9,023 nucleotides of DNA from positions 1 through 9,023 of the forward strand of contig PWWA01000113.1 of assembly GCA_003562145.1 (NCBI GenBank), in the 5' to 3' direction. This DNA is from Candidatus Woesearchaeota archaeon. Lineage in GTDB: Archaea; Nanobdellota; Nanobdellia; Woesearchaeales; 21-14-0-10-32-9. The notes beneath the pieces were generated by a model, which saw nothing but the letters and a program-made list of their open reading frames with translations, was not told the DNA's origin and did no database searches. The position numbers and the translations under genes are program-made. Shown here piece after piece: positions 1-5,189 of this stretch. Each line of letters starts with the position of its first letter. Positions within the stretch are counted from its first letter, which is position 1.

Positions 1-2
1 AA

Positions 3-314
3 GAAGCAATTAAAGTTGACAAGGACATTGAAGTAAAAGCAAAAGAATATTTTGCCCATAATACTAAGAAAGCAGAAAACATAAAAGAAATTAAAGATAC
101 TATTAATAAGTTCAGGGGATTTGTTAAGGCGCCTTTCTGCAGCATAGAAAAAGAAGGCGAAGGATGCGCTGACATAATCAAAGCAGAAACCCAAGGTGCT
201 TACGTGTGCGGCATTCCCTACTCAGAAAAAGAAAGAGAACAACCGAAAAGCAAGAAATGCGCTGTCTGCGGCAAGCCGGCAAAGCACATAGTATACATTG
301 CTAAAAGTTATTAA
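3..314 (+). CDS. proS: Prolyl-tRNA synthetase, C-terminal fragment
   Basis: This is the last 103 residues of a class II prolyl-tRNA synthetase, which charges tRNA-Pro with proline in the cytoplasm. The gene is open at the left edge of the window. The fragment carries the C-terminal zinc-binding domain of the archaeal/eukaryotic-type enzyme: a VKAPFCS segment, a second cysteine in GCADIIKAE, and a CAVCGKPAKH knuckle. It ends in AKSY; a conserved C-terminal tyrosine is typical of this ProRS class. Four cysteines are in the positions expected for zinc. The catalytic core lies outside the window, so the call rests on the tail alone. The gene converges on the tRNA-Ser transcript from the right. 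A short T-rich stretch after the stop (316-320) could help end it. Confidence 0.9.
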   Translation, partial: EAIKVDKDIEVKAKEYFAHNTKKAENIKEIKDTINKFRGFVKAPFCSIEKEGEGCADIIKAETQGAYVCGIPYSEKEREQPKSKKCAVCGKPAKHIVYIAKSY

Positions 315-321
315 TTCTTTC

Positions 322-331
322 AAAAAAAAAA
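322..331 (-). terminator. T10 tract ending the tRNA-Ser transcript
   Basis: Read on the minus strand this is ten consecutive T residues, eight bases after the stop codon of the convergent proS. A long U-tract is enough to stop archaeal RNA polymerase. It lies just past a hairpin-forming segment (334-363), so it looks like the 3' end of the transcript that starts at tRNA-Ser. Confidence 0.6.
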
Positions 332-437
332 TTGTGGGCTTGAGGACGAAGTCCGAAACCCACTTCCGTGGGTTTCCTCAAAAGCCTTGCTTTTGGGATG
401 CCAGAAACAAATGTTTCTGTGCACGGCGGAAAACGAA
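332..437 (-). ncRNA. Hairpin-rich 3' trailer of tRNA-Ser; candidate small RNA
   Basis: This segment lies between the tRNA-Ser 3' end and the T10 tract and has no credible reading frame. It holds consecutive perfect inverted repeats. These are 7 bp (422-428 with 438-444, reaching into the tRNA), 7 bp with a 4-base loop (402-408 with 413-419), 7 bp with a 3-base loop, extendable to 9 (379-385 with 389-395), 9 bp with a 4-base loop (355-363 with 368-376), and a 4 bp stem (344-347 with 351-354). On the minus strand the loop of the 9 bp hairpin reads GGAA, a GNRA tetraloop, and the transcript would end in U10. Both points favour minus-strand transcription together with the tRNA. It does not match an RNA family I recognise. 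It could be a processed small RNA, a structured terminator region or a processing signal. Confidence 0.5.
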
Positions 438-590
438 CGCCGTGGCCCGGATTTGAACCGGGAATCCCGTAAGGGAGTAGTTAACTCGAAGCTTTTTGTC
501 AGGGGCTTGACCGAAGGGAAACCCCTTTTGGGTTCAATGACCGAAACTATTGTTCGAGACTACCGCAATACCTGGTTATGCGACCACGGC
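438..590 (-). tRNA. tRNA-Ser(CGA) with a 70-base intron
   Basis: The acceptor stem is GCCGTGG (590-584) with CCACGGC (445-439), and the discriminator is G (438), as usual for archaeal tRNA-Ser. The D arm pairs GCA with TGC. The T arm is CCCGG, loop TTCAAAT, CCGGG. A class II variable arm (TCCC, loop TTAC, GGGA; 476-465) fits serine or leucine, and the G discriminator favours serine. The anticodon stem GTAGT (563-559) pairs with ACTAC (481-477) only if bases 552-483 are removed. This gives the loop CTCGAAA with anticodon CGA (556-554), reading UCG codons. CCA is not encoded. The mature length is 83 bases. The trailer is described separately. Confidence 0.92.
483..552 (-). other. Intron of tRNA-Ser, position 37/38
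   Basis: This 70-base insert sits at the canonical site one base 3' of the anticodon. Exon CTCG (positions 32-35) can pair with CGAG near the intron 3' end. This leaves three-base bulges AA|C and TT|A with the cut after the second base, as the archaeal splicing endonuclease requires. The inner helix beside the 5' bulge is weak (about 2 bp), so the motif is relaxed. Inside the intron, AACCC can pair with GGGTT. Confidence 0.82.
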
Positions 591-614
591 ACTTTTTTTA
601 TTGTTTGTCTAAAG

Positions 615-622
615 CTATTTAT
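615..622 (-). promoter_or_regulatory. TATA box of tRNA-Ser
   Basis: Read on the minus strand this is ATAAATAG, lying 25-32 bases upstream of the tRNA 5' end at 590. That is the normal archaeal TATA spacing if transcription starts at or very near the mature 5' end. Confidence 0.5.
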
Positions 623-753
623 GTGTGTTGCGGTTTTTTTGTGTGATAAATTTTTATTTAGCATTAAAAAGAATTTTTTAAAGTAAAATAGGCCTTGTTT
701 GCTGTTCGGAACGATGAATGACAAATTTCTTTTAGATATTAAGAACGTTAAAC

Positions 754-762
754 TTATAAATA
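754..762 (+). promoter_or_regulatory. TATA box of the DsbA-like gene
   Basis: TTATAAATA is the strongest TATA-like element in the 591-873 gap. It predicts a start near 783-788 and therefore a leader of about 90 bases. That is long for this window, where several genes look leaderless. Confidence 0.5.
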
Positions 763-789
763 AAACTTGTTTTCGCCCTCTTCTGGGTT

Positions 790-830
790 TGGCTTCCAGC
801 GTAAGAATATTCTTTAAGTTGGTTATGCCA
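790..830 (+). promoter_or_regulatory. Stem-loop in the leader of the DsbA-like gene
   Basis: Three nested pairings line up: TGGC (790-793) with GCCA (827-830), CCAGC (796-800) with GTTGG (818-822, one G-U pair), and AAGA (803-806) with TCTT (811-814) around an ATAT loop. The centre, 803-814, is also a perfect 12-base DNA palindrome (AAGAATATTCTT). The element lies wholly inside the predicted 5' leader. It could be an RNA control structure or a protein-binding site. Confidence 0.4.
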
Positions 831-873
831 TGCACAGCGCAAAAATAAAGATTTGCTTTAGGAGGGATATTAT

Positions 874-1680
874 ATGGGTAAAAAACACAAAAAGCGCAAC
901 GTTGAAGTGGAGAGCGAAGACAAAGAAGTTTTAACTATTTCGAAGACAGCTGTGTGGCAGGCGGTAGCAGGGATATTCGCGGTTTTATTCGTTGCATCAT
1001 TGTTTACAGGGGGATTCGGGCTTACTGGACGCGTAGTTGAAACCGGATCGGATCCGCAGGCAGCACCCAGCCCGACACCGACACCAAGCCCTTCTCCATC
1101 GGGACAGGTAAGCCTTGATGGAGCTAGAGCTATTGGGAATGAAGATGCAAGCATTATTATGGTTGAATATTCTTCTTTTACATGCCCTTTCTGTGCTAGG
1201 CATAGTTTGGGGGATGGCATCTCTGTACCTGTGAAAGCTCTGATTGAGGAGAACTTCGTGGATAAAGGGGATGTGTTATATGTTTACAAGCATTTCACCA
1301 GGAATGATATGGATGTAGTGCTTGCTAATGCTGCTGAGTGTGCAGGGGAGCAAGGCGCATTTTGGGAGTACAAGAATTTAATATACCAGAACCTGCAAAG
1401 CCTGGGACAGGCAGAGCAGCTAATCCCTCAGTGGGCACAGGAACTCGGCTTAGATACAAATAAGTTCAATGAGTGCTTTAATTCGCAGAGATACTCTCAG
1501 AAGGCGACGCAAGACTTAAGAGAAGGCCAGCAGAACGGGATTACTGGCACTCCTGGGTTCTTGATTAACGGAAAAATAATAAGTGGGGCTTGCCCGTATT
1601 CCACGTTTGAGCAAGCTATAAACGCTGAACTTAATGGAATGGATTGGTCTGTAACAAACTGCCAAGTCAGTATAAGGTAA
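874..1680 (+). CDS. Membrane-anchored DsbA-family thiol:disulfide oxidoreductase
   Basis: The protein has 268 residues. A basic cytoplasmic start is followed by one hydrophobic helix (about 27-50), a Pro/Ser/Thr linker (about 62-77) and a thioredoxin-fold domain of the DsbA/Thioredoxin_4 type (about 80-260), which should face outside. The active site is C104-P-F-C107, and the cis-proline loop is T226-P227 in GITGTPGFLING. C156 (AECAGEQ) and C201 (NECF) recur in this family and may form a second disulfide. C240 and C263 are further candidates. The likely role is to make or rearrange disulfides in exported proteins. The start is fixed by the SD site AGGAGGGA (860-867), seven bases before ATG. 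No redox partner such as VKOR/DsbB is visible nearby. A small hairpin (846-860) touches the SD site. Confidence 0.85.
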   Translation: MGKKHKKRNVEVESEDKEVLTISKTAVWQAVAGIFAVLFVASLFTGGFGLTGRVVETGSDPQAAPSPTPTPSPSPSGQVSLDGARAIGNEDASIIMVEYSSFTCPFCARHSLGDGISVPVKALIEENFVDKGDVLYVYKHFTRNDMDVVLANAAECAGEQGAFWEYKNLIYQNLQSLGQAEQLIPQWAQELGLDTNKFNECFNSQRYSQKATQDLREGQQNGITGTPGFLINGKIISGACPYSTFEQAINAELNGMDWSVTNCQVSIR

Positions 1681-1701
1681 GCTGGTTAAATGAGGTGGAC
1701 C

Positions 1702-1724
1702 TGGGTTCACCCAAGTTTTTTTTT
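1702..1724 (+). terminator. Terminator after the DsbA-like gene
   Basis: A short stem, TGGG (1702-1705) with CCCA (1710-1713), is followed two bases later by nine T residues (1716-1724). A second T8 tract lies near 1765-1773. Nothing else is evident in this intergenic stretch until the next promoter. Confidence 0.55.
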
Positions 1725-1817
1725 ATTTTCCCGTTTTTTATTTCTTTAATTCCCACAAGGCAACTACAGTTTTTTTTCTAAACAAATCGTGTTTGGTTAC
1801 TACTATAAAATCAAAAC

Positions 1818-1826
1818 ATTTATATA
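1818..1826 (+). promoter_or_regulatory. TATA box of the four-helix membrane protein gene
   Basis: TTTATATAT lies 25-33 bases before the ATG at 1851, with no SD site between. This predicts a leaderless mRNA and decides the start codon: an upstream in-frame TTG at 1827 would fall inside the promoter. Confidence 0.6.
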
Positions 1827-1850
1827 TTGGTTTGGTGTTGCATTATTATT

Positions 1851-2426
1851 ATGGCTAACCAAAACAACTACTGGCCGATTTTCTTGGCATCGGCGATGCT
1901 AGGCATTATAAGCATGCTGCTTTTATTCTTTGGCTTGTTAAGGAATTCTGGAATAGCATTCCTCATACTCGCAGCAGTACTTGCGCTTACAGGGTTCTTG
2001 CTAGGAGCAAAGATGATGAAAGCAAACCTATACGTGCTAGTAAGCACAATGGTAGGCTTGCTGGTAGTAATATTCCACTTCCTGGTTAGAAGCGCTGAAA
2101 CAGTCATACTGTTCATGGTTGTTGTTTTCTCGACAGGGTTCATTTTGGTCTTGATTTCTTGGGGAAAAAAAGCTACGATGATAAAAGAAAAAAGATGGGC
2201 TAAGGAAGACAAGATACGCCAAGGAGAGGAGCTTCCTACAATCCAGGTAGTCAGTACAGAAACGGACAAGATTTACCGGGAGCTTGAGAAGATAGAAGAA
2301 GAATTAAAGAACTTGGAAAGAGAAGAAAAAAAGAGGAGAGCAGCAACAAAAAAGAAAGTTTCTAAGAAGAAGCCTAAAAAAAGGAAGCCTAAGAAAAAAG
2401 CCAAGAAGAAGAAAGCTTCTCAGTAA
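1851..2426 (+). CDS. Four-helix membrane protein with a lysine-rich cytoplasmic tail
   Basis: I do not recognise this 191-residue protein. Four hydrophobic helices are visible at about 8-30, 35-55, 58-78 and 84-104, linked by very short loops. A cytoplasmic part follows, with a charged heptad-like segment (about 138-163, YRELEKIEEELKNLE) that may form a coiled coil, then a tail (about 159-191) of almost only Lys, Arg, Ala, Pro and Ser. The tail resembles histone-H1-like or other nucleic-acid-binding basic tails. Binding of DNA, RNA or acidic phospholipid is inference. ATG 1851 was chosen because a TATA box sits 25-33 bases upstream. The last 7 bases overlap the end of convergent nucS, so the basic tail ends exactly where nucS begins to be encoded on the other strand. 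Confidence 0.8.
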   Translation: MANQNNYWPIFLASAMLGIISMLLLFFGLLRNSGIAFLILAAVLALTGFLLGAKMMKANLYVLVSTMVGLLVVIFHFLVRSAETVILFMVVVFSTGFILVLISWGKKATMIKEKRWAKEDKIRQGEELPTIQVVSTETDKIYRELEKIEEELKNLEREEKKRRAATKKKVSKKKPKKRKPKKKAKKKKASQ

Positions 2427-3175
2427 TCACCCAGGCTCTTCTGGTCCTTATTAAATTTCTCCAATCTTTTAGGCGGATTAACTCGCTTAAAGGAAAAGCC
2501 CCATTGCTTAAGCATGGCTTCAGCGTTCTTTGCAATATCAGGGGCTGCAACCACGCCTTTCACATTTTTCTTGTCCACGCCCTTAAGCTCAACGATTTTC
2601 TCAACGTAACGCCTTAACTGCTGGACAGCGCTAAACCCAGCGGTGTAACGCTTACACTCCACAATTACTAAGTTCCCGTTCTTGTCATGGCCAAACACAT
2701 CGATGAAACCGAACTTTGTGTGCTCCTCCCTGCTGAGAGGCGCAAAGTCCTTGCTTATCAAGCCCGGGTTCTCCTTAATCATATCAGACATGTCCCTCTC
2801 ACTGCCAACCAAGACTAGTTTTCGCCCGTCCTCAAGCTTAGCGGAATGAAAAGAAAAAACCCTTGTTATAAAAACATCGAGGTAATCCTTGTATTTTTGG
2901 TTGTAAGACTTAAGAAGCAATCCTTTCCGTTCCCTGCCACCAGCCTCAACTAATTCCAGGGATGAGTCCGGCTTCATATAATTTACAGGGTTGCTGCCCT
3001 CAGGCTGATGCACAATAATAGACTTATCAGCCTTGATAATGACAAGCCTACCACCCTCCCTGAGTTCAGCCTCTGCACGCCCACTATAAATAATGCTGCA
3101 CTCACAGAAAAAGCTTAGGGTTTCACCAGCATTGACCGCCTTGGAGAATTCCGCCCTGAAAACGCTTAAATCCAT
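2420..3175 (-). CDS. nucS: Endonuclease NucS/EndoMS, mismatch-specific
   Basis: The 251 residues match the usual NucS length. The N-terminal half (about 1-125) is the DNA-binding/dimerisation domain with the family signature around residues 56-69 (HQPEG..PVNYMKP). The C-terminal half is the RecB-like nuclease, with D159 in GFIDV and E173-x-K175 in VECKR, then the QQLRRYVE helix (185-192). The last residues, QKSLGDY (Q245, L248, Y251), form a degenerate PCNA-interacting (PIP) motif. The enzyme cuts both strands at mismatches and is thought to replace MutS/MutL repair in many archaea and actinobacteria. A notable change is Tyr66 where many members have Trp in the NWM motif. It ends in TGA inside the 3' end of the convergent membrane-protein gene and is divergent from rps17e. 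Confidence 0.93.
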   Translation of the reverse strand: MDLSVFRAEFSKAVNAGETLSFFCECSIIYSGRAEAELREGGRLVIIKADKSIIVHQPEGSNPVNYMKPDSSLELVEAGGRERKGLLLKSYNQKYKDYLDVFITRVFSFHSAKLEDGRKLVLVGSERDMSDMIKENPGLISKDFAPLSREEHTKFGFIDVFGHDKNGNLVIVECKRYTAGFSAVQQLRRYVEKIVELKGVDKKNVKGVVAAPDIAKNAEAMLKQWGFSFKRVNPPKRLEKFNKDQKSLGDY

Positions 3176-3200
3176 TAAACAAAGGAGAAAAGGCCTCTTG

Positions 3201-3210
3201 TTTTATATTT
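3201..3210 (-). promoter_or_regulatory. TATA box of nucS
   Basis: Read on the minus strand this is AAATATAAAA, 26-35 bases ahead of the nucS ATG. It predicts a leaderless or nearly leaderless transcript. Confidence 0.45.
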
Positions 3211-3229
3211 TTCTGGTTTTTTCACAATA

Positions 3230-3237
3230 TTTATAAA
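3230..3237 (+). promoter_or_regulatory. TATA box of the rps17e-alba operon
   Basis: TTTATAAA is a perfect palindrome and a good archaeal TATA element. It predicts a start near 3260 and a leader of about 20 bases holding the SD site GAGGT (3271-3275). Because it is symmetric, it could also fire towards nucS. Confidence 0.5.
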
Positions 3238-3282
3238 CCAAGTTTTATTCCTTGCACCGAGCATAAACGAGAGGTTCAAAGG

Positions 3283-3480
3283 ATGGGAAGAATAAAGACT
3301 AGACTGGTAAAGGCAGTAACAATGGACGTGGTAGAGAAACACAGGGATGAACTCACAACGGATTTCGAGAAAAACAAGGAAGTGATAAGCTCAAAGCTTG
3401 ACGCGCCCTCAAAGAAAATCAGGAACATAATCGCGGGTTACGCGACTAGGATGAAGAAAGCAGAGCAGAAAGAGAACTAA
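3283..3480 (+). CDS. rps17e: 30S ribosomal protein eS17
   Basis: This 65-residue protein is the archaeal/eukaryotic small-subunit ribosomal protein eS17, which has no bacterial counterpart. The MGRIKTRLVK start, the TTDFEKNK block (25-32) and the PSKKIRNIIAGYATR block (42-56) are the family's most conserved parts. Length is normal for archaea. The SD site GAGGT sits seven bases before the ATG. The gene is first in a two-gene operon with alba, separated by 31 bases, so ribosome and chromatin protein supply are likely coupled. Confidence 0.95.
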   Translation: MGRIKTRLVKAVTMDVVEKHRDELTTDFEKNKEVISSKLDAPSKKIRNIIAGYATRMKKAEQKEN

Positions 3481-3511
3481 GAAAGCACAGCCAACAGGGG
3501 AGGTGGCGACG

Positions 3512-3793
3512 ATGAACGAAGACAACTCAATTTTTATAGGGAGCAAGCCATTCATGAACTACGTGACGAGCGTCGTTGTGCAGTTCACAACTAAGAACGC
3601 AACAGAAGTCTTGGTTAAAGCCCGCGGCAAATTCATTGCGAGAGCAGTGGACGTCGCAGAAGTTGCAAGCAAGAGATTTATGAAGGACCAAATAGGCGTA
3701 AAAGACATCAAGATTGACTCCGAAGAATTCAAGAATAAGGAAGGCCGCGATGTAAGGGTTTCAACAATCGAGATATTGCTAACGAAGAAATAA
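3512..3793 (+). CDS. albA: DNA/RNA-binding protein Alba
   Basis: This 93-residue protein is Alba (Sac10b family), a small dimeric protein that coats DNA and RNA in many archaea. The start NEDNSIFIGSKPFMNYV carries the nucleic-acid-contacting lysine K12, equivalent to the modified lysine in Sulfolobus. KARGKFIARAVDVAE and the C-terminal strand VSTIEILLTKK complete the fold. ATG 3512 is preferred over an in-frame GTG at 3503, because GGAGGTG (3499-3505) is the SD site six bases before this ATG and the GTG lies inside it. The gene follows rps17e and ends 14 bases before the convergent aminopeptidase gene. Confidence 0.95.
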   Translation: MNEDNSIFIGSKPFMNYVTSVVVQFTTKNATEVLVKARGKFIARAVDVAEVASKRFMKDQIGVKDIKIDSEEFKNKEGRDVRVSTIEILLTKK

Positions 3794-3807
3794 TAAAAAT
3801 AATTCTT

Positions 3808-5010
3808 TTAAACATTGAATTTTCCATCCTCATAAATAACTTTTTCTTCGCCTGACTTCAGGATAGCTGTTACTTTCCTTTTCTCCGTGCAAACAATATC
3901 TGTGTGAATCGCGGAATCATTATACCCCATTTCATCCCATTGCTTTTTCGTTATTTTTGAAGGGTCGCCAGGATACGCGTCCTTGTATGCACTTCCTAAC
4001 GCTAGATGAGTGTTTCCCTGTTCTCCACCAACGTTTTCGTCAAACAACGTTTCAGCCATGAACCTCGTAATCCTTGACAAGCGGCCATCTGTTAAAGAGA
4101 ATTCCCCTACTTTATCTGCGCCTTCCGCCTTAATCATTTCTCTTAGTACTTCTTCGCCTTCACTCGCAGTTGCCTTAACCACTACTCCCTCCTTGAACTC
4201 GAGGTAAACATCCTTTACGAGGACATCGTAAATATATACTGGCTGGTTGAACTTGATACGGCCTTCAGTGCCACGCCAATCCGGGCTAATAAATACCTCG
4301 AAGCTAGGAATGTTTCTCCCGCTGCCACCCATCCAATTCCTGTTCTCACCAATTTTAACCCATAAATCAGTGTCCTTGGATTCAATGTGAAGCTTTTCTA
4401 TTTCCATCTTGTTAAGCTCTCCCTTCACGCGCTCAACCTCACCAGCAATCCCATCCCACTTAGCTACAGGGTCTTCTTCGTCCAGGTAACATGCTTTTAC
4501 GATCTCGTCCCAGTACTCTTCCAGTGAGAGGTTAGCTTCTTTAGCCATGGCTTCGGTGCCGTAAAGTGCCAATGTCCATGTGAATCTTCCCTTGTTCTCT
4601 TTTTCTTCAAGCCATTCCTTGTAAGGCTTCATCGACTTAGCCTTAGTCATAATCTTATTAGGCGGAATTCCCTTTAATTCCTGGGGGTTAGTCGTGGCAA
4701 TAATGCTCACTGCGTGGTCCGCCTGCTCAGCCTTCCCTTTCAAGAACTTGTCCGGAAAAAACTTTAGTTGCTCCTCAGAAGCAAGATCAAAGAACTCCCT
4801 AGCAATATCATCCGGGTAATAAGTTATTATAGGGTGAGCGCCTGCCTTGAGAACCGAGCGCCTAAGGCTTAACAGCATGGGCTTCGCGCATTCCGGGACT
4901 TGGATGAAGACAACATCTCCTTTCTTCACGCCCTTATACGTGTTTAAAGCGAAATTGACGAGTAAATCAGCGTATTTATCCAGGATTTCCTGTTTCGGAG
5001 TATAACCCAT
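3808..5010 (-). CDS. M29-family metallo-aminopeptidase
   Basis: The 400-residue length is normal for peptidase family M29 (aminopeptidase T/S/PepS type), cytoplasmic two-metal enzymes that remove N-terminal residues from peptides. All metal and catalytic positions known from the family can be seen: E238 (SFEVFISPD), E303 (VGEFSLTD), H335 and Y342 (NTHLALGSAY), and H369 and D371 (AIHTDIV). An N-terminal Rossmann-like domain precedes them. The role is probably peptide turnover after proteasomal or other protease cleavage. ATG 5010 lies 24-32 bases from a strong TATA box with no SD site between, so the mRNA is probably leaderless. The gene is divergent from tRNA-Arg and convergent with alba. Confidence 0.93.
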   Translation of the reverse strand: MGYTPKQEILDKYADLLVNFALNTYKGVKKGDVVFIQVPECAKPMLLSLRRSVLKAGAHPIITYYPDDIAREFFDLASEEQLKFFPDKFLKGKAEQADHAVSIIATTNPQELKGIPPNKIMTKAKSMKPYKEWLEEKENKGRFTWTLALYGTEAMAKEANLSLEEYWDEIVKACYLDEEDPVAKWDGIAGEVERVKGELNKMEIEKLHIESKDTDLWVKIGENRNWMGGSGRNIPSFEVFISPDWRGTEGRIKFNQPVYIYDVLVKDVYLEFKEGVVVKATASEGEEVLREMIKAEGADKVGEFSLTDGRLSRITRFMAETLFDENVGGEQGNTHLALGSAYKDAYPGDPSKITKKQWDEMGYNDSAIHTDIVCTEKRKVTAILKSGEEKVIYEDGKFNV

Positions 5011-5033
5011 TTTATTGCCGGGAAAAAAATACT

Positions 5034-5042
5034 TATATAAAG
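5034..5042. promoter_or_regulatory. Shared divergent TATA element: aminopeptidase and tRNA-Arg
   Basis: TTATATAAA on the plus strand reads TTTATATAA on the minus strand. It lies 26-34 bases before the tRNA-Arg 5' end (5068) and 24-32 bases before the aminopeptidase ATG (5010). No second TATA box fits either gene in the 57-base gap, so one near-symmetric element probably serves both. The A-rich run just left of it fits a BRE (TFB-recognition element) for the tRNA direction better than the sequence on the other side does for the peptidase. Confidence 0.6.
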
Positions 5043-5067
5043 GTTGCCATTCTACGAAGCAAGAATA

Positions 5068-5186
5068 GGGCTTATAGCATAACCAGGATAGTGCGGCCGG
5101 CTTCGGACAAAACTAGATGTGAAGCGAAAGCCGATATGGTTTTGGCAGGATACCGGCTGGTGGGGGTTCGAATCCCCCTAAGCCCG
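5068..5186 (+). tRNA. tRNA-Arg(TCG) with a 45-base intron
   Basis: The acceptor stem is GGGCTTA (5068-5074) with TAAGCCC (5179-5185), and the discriminator is G. The D arm is GCAT/GTGC with A20, an arginine identity base. The T arm is GGGGG, loop TTCGAAT, CCCCC (5162-5178). The anticodon stem GCCGG (5096-5100) pairs with CCGGC (5153-5157) once 5107-5151 is removed. The loop then reads CTTCGGA with anticodon TCG (5103-5105), for CGA codons. The mature length is 74 bases and CCA is not encoded. Only three bases separate its end from the stop codon of the convergent regulator, so its transcript must end inside that gene; T5 at 5193-5197 is the nearest U-tract. Confidence 0.92.
5107..5151 (+). 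other. Intron of tRNA-Arg, position 37/38
   Basis: This 45-base intron is at the canonical site. CAAAAC (5108-5113) pairs perfectly with GTTTTG near its 3' end, forming the intron-side helix directly after the 5' bulge GG|A. The 3' bulge is AT|A. The central helix between CTTC (32-35) and the bases before the 3' bulge is poor: C-G, U-G and U-A pairs, then a mismatch or a bulged C. The motif is therefore a relaxed bulge-helix-bulge. Confidence 0.8.
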
Positions 5187-5189
5187 GCA

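Noticed and set aside
334..363. Kink-turn-like internal loop on the plus strand (GTGGG, CTT, GA, GGAC stem, GA, CCCAC)
   Set aside because: There are two extra A residues on the non-bulged strand, and no plus-strand promoter is evident. The T10 tract and GNRA loop point to transcription from the minus strand, where the GA pairs do not exist.
332..400. H/ACA guide RNA on the minus strand, because ACA precedes the T10 tract
   Set aside because: The distance from the upper stem to ACA is about 20-23 bases rather than 14-16, and no symmetric guide pocket can be drawn.
387..686. Plus-strand reading frame of 99 codons
   Set aside because: It runs antisense through the whole tRNA-Ser gene and its trailer, has no SD site, and its sequence simply reflects the tRNA.
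687..752. Possible C/D box RNA around a GATGAATGA stretch
   Set aside because: No matching D box (CTGA) at proper spacing and no terminal stem were found.
1827..1850. Upstream TTG start for the membrane protein
   Set aside because: It would sit directly on the end of the TATA box, lacks an SD site, and adds eight residues without family support.
3503..3511. GTG start for alba three codons upstream
   Set aside because: The GTG is part of the SD sequence that correctly spaces ATG 3512, and Alba proteins begin close to the NEDN-type stretch.
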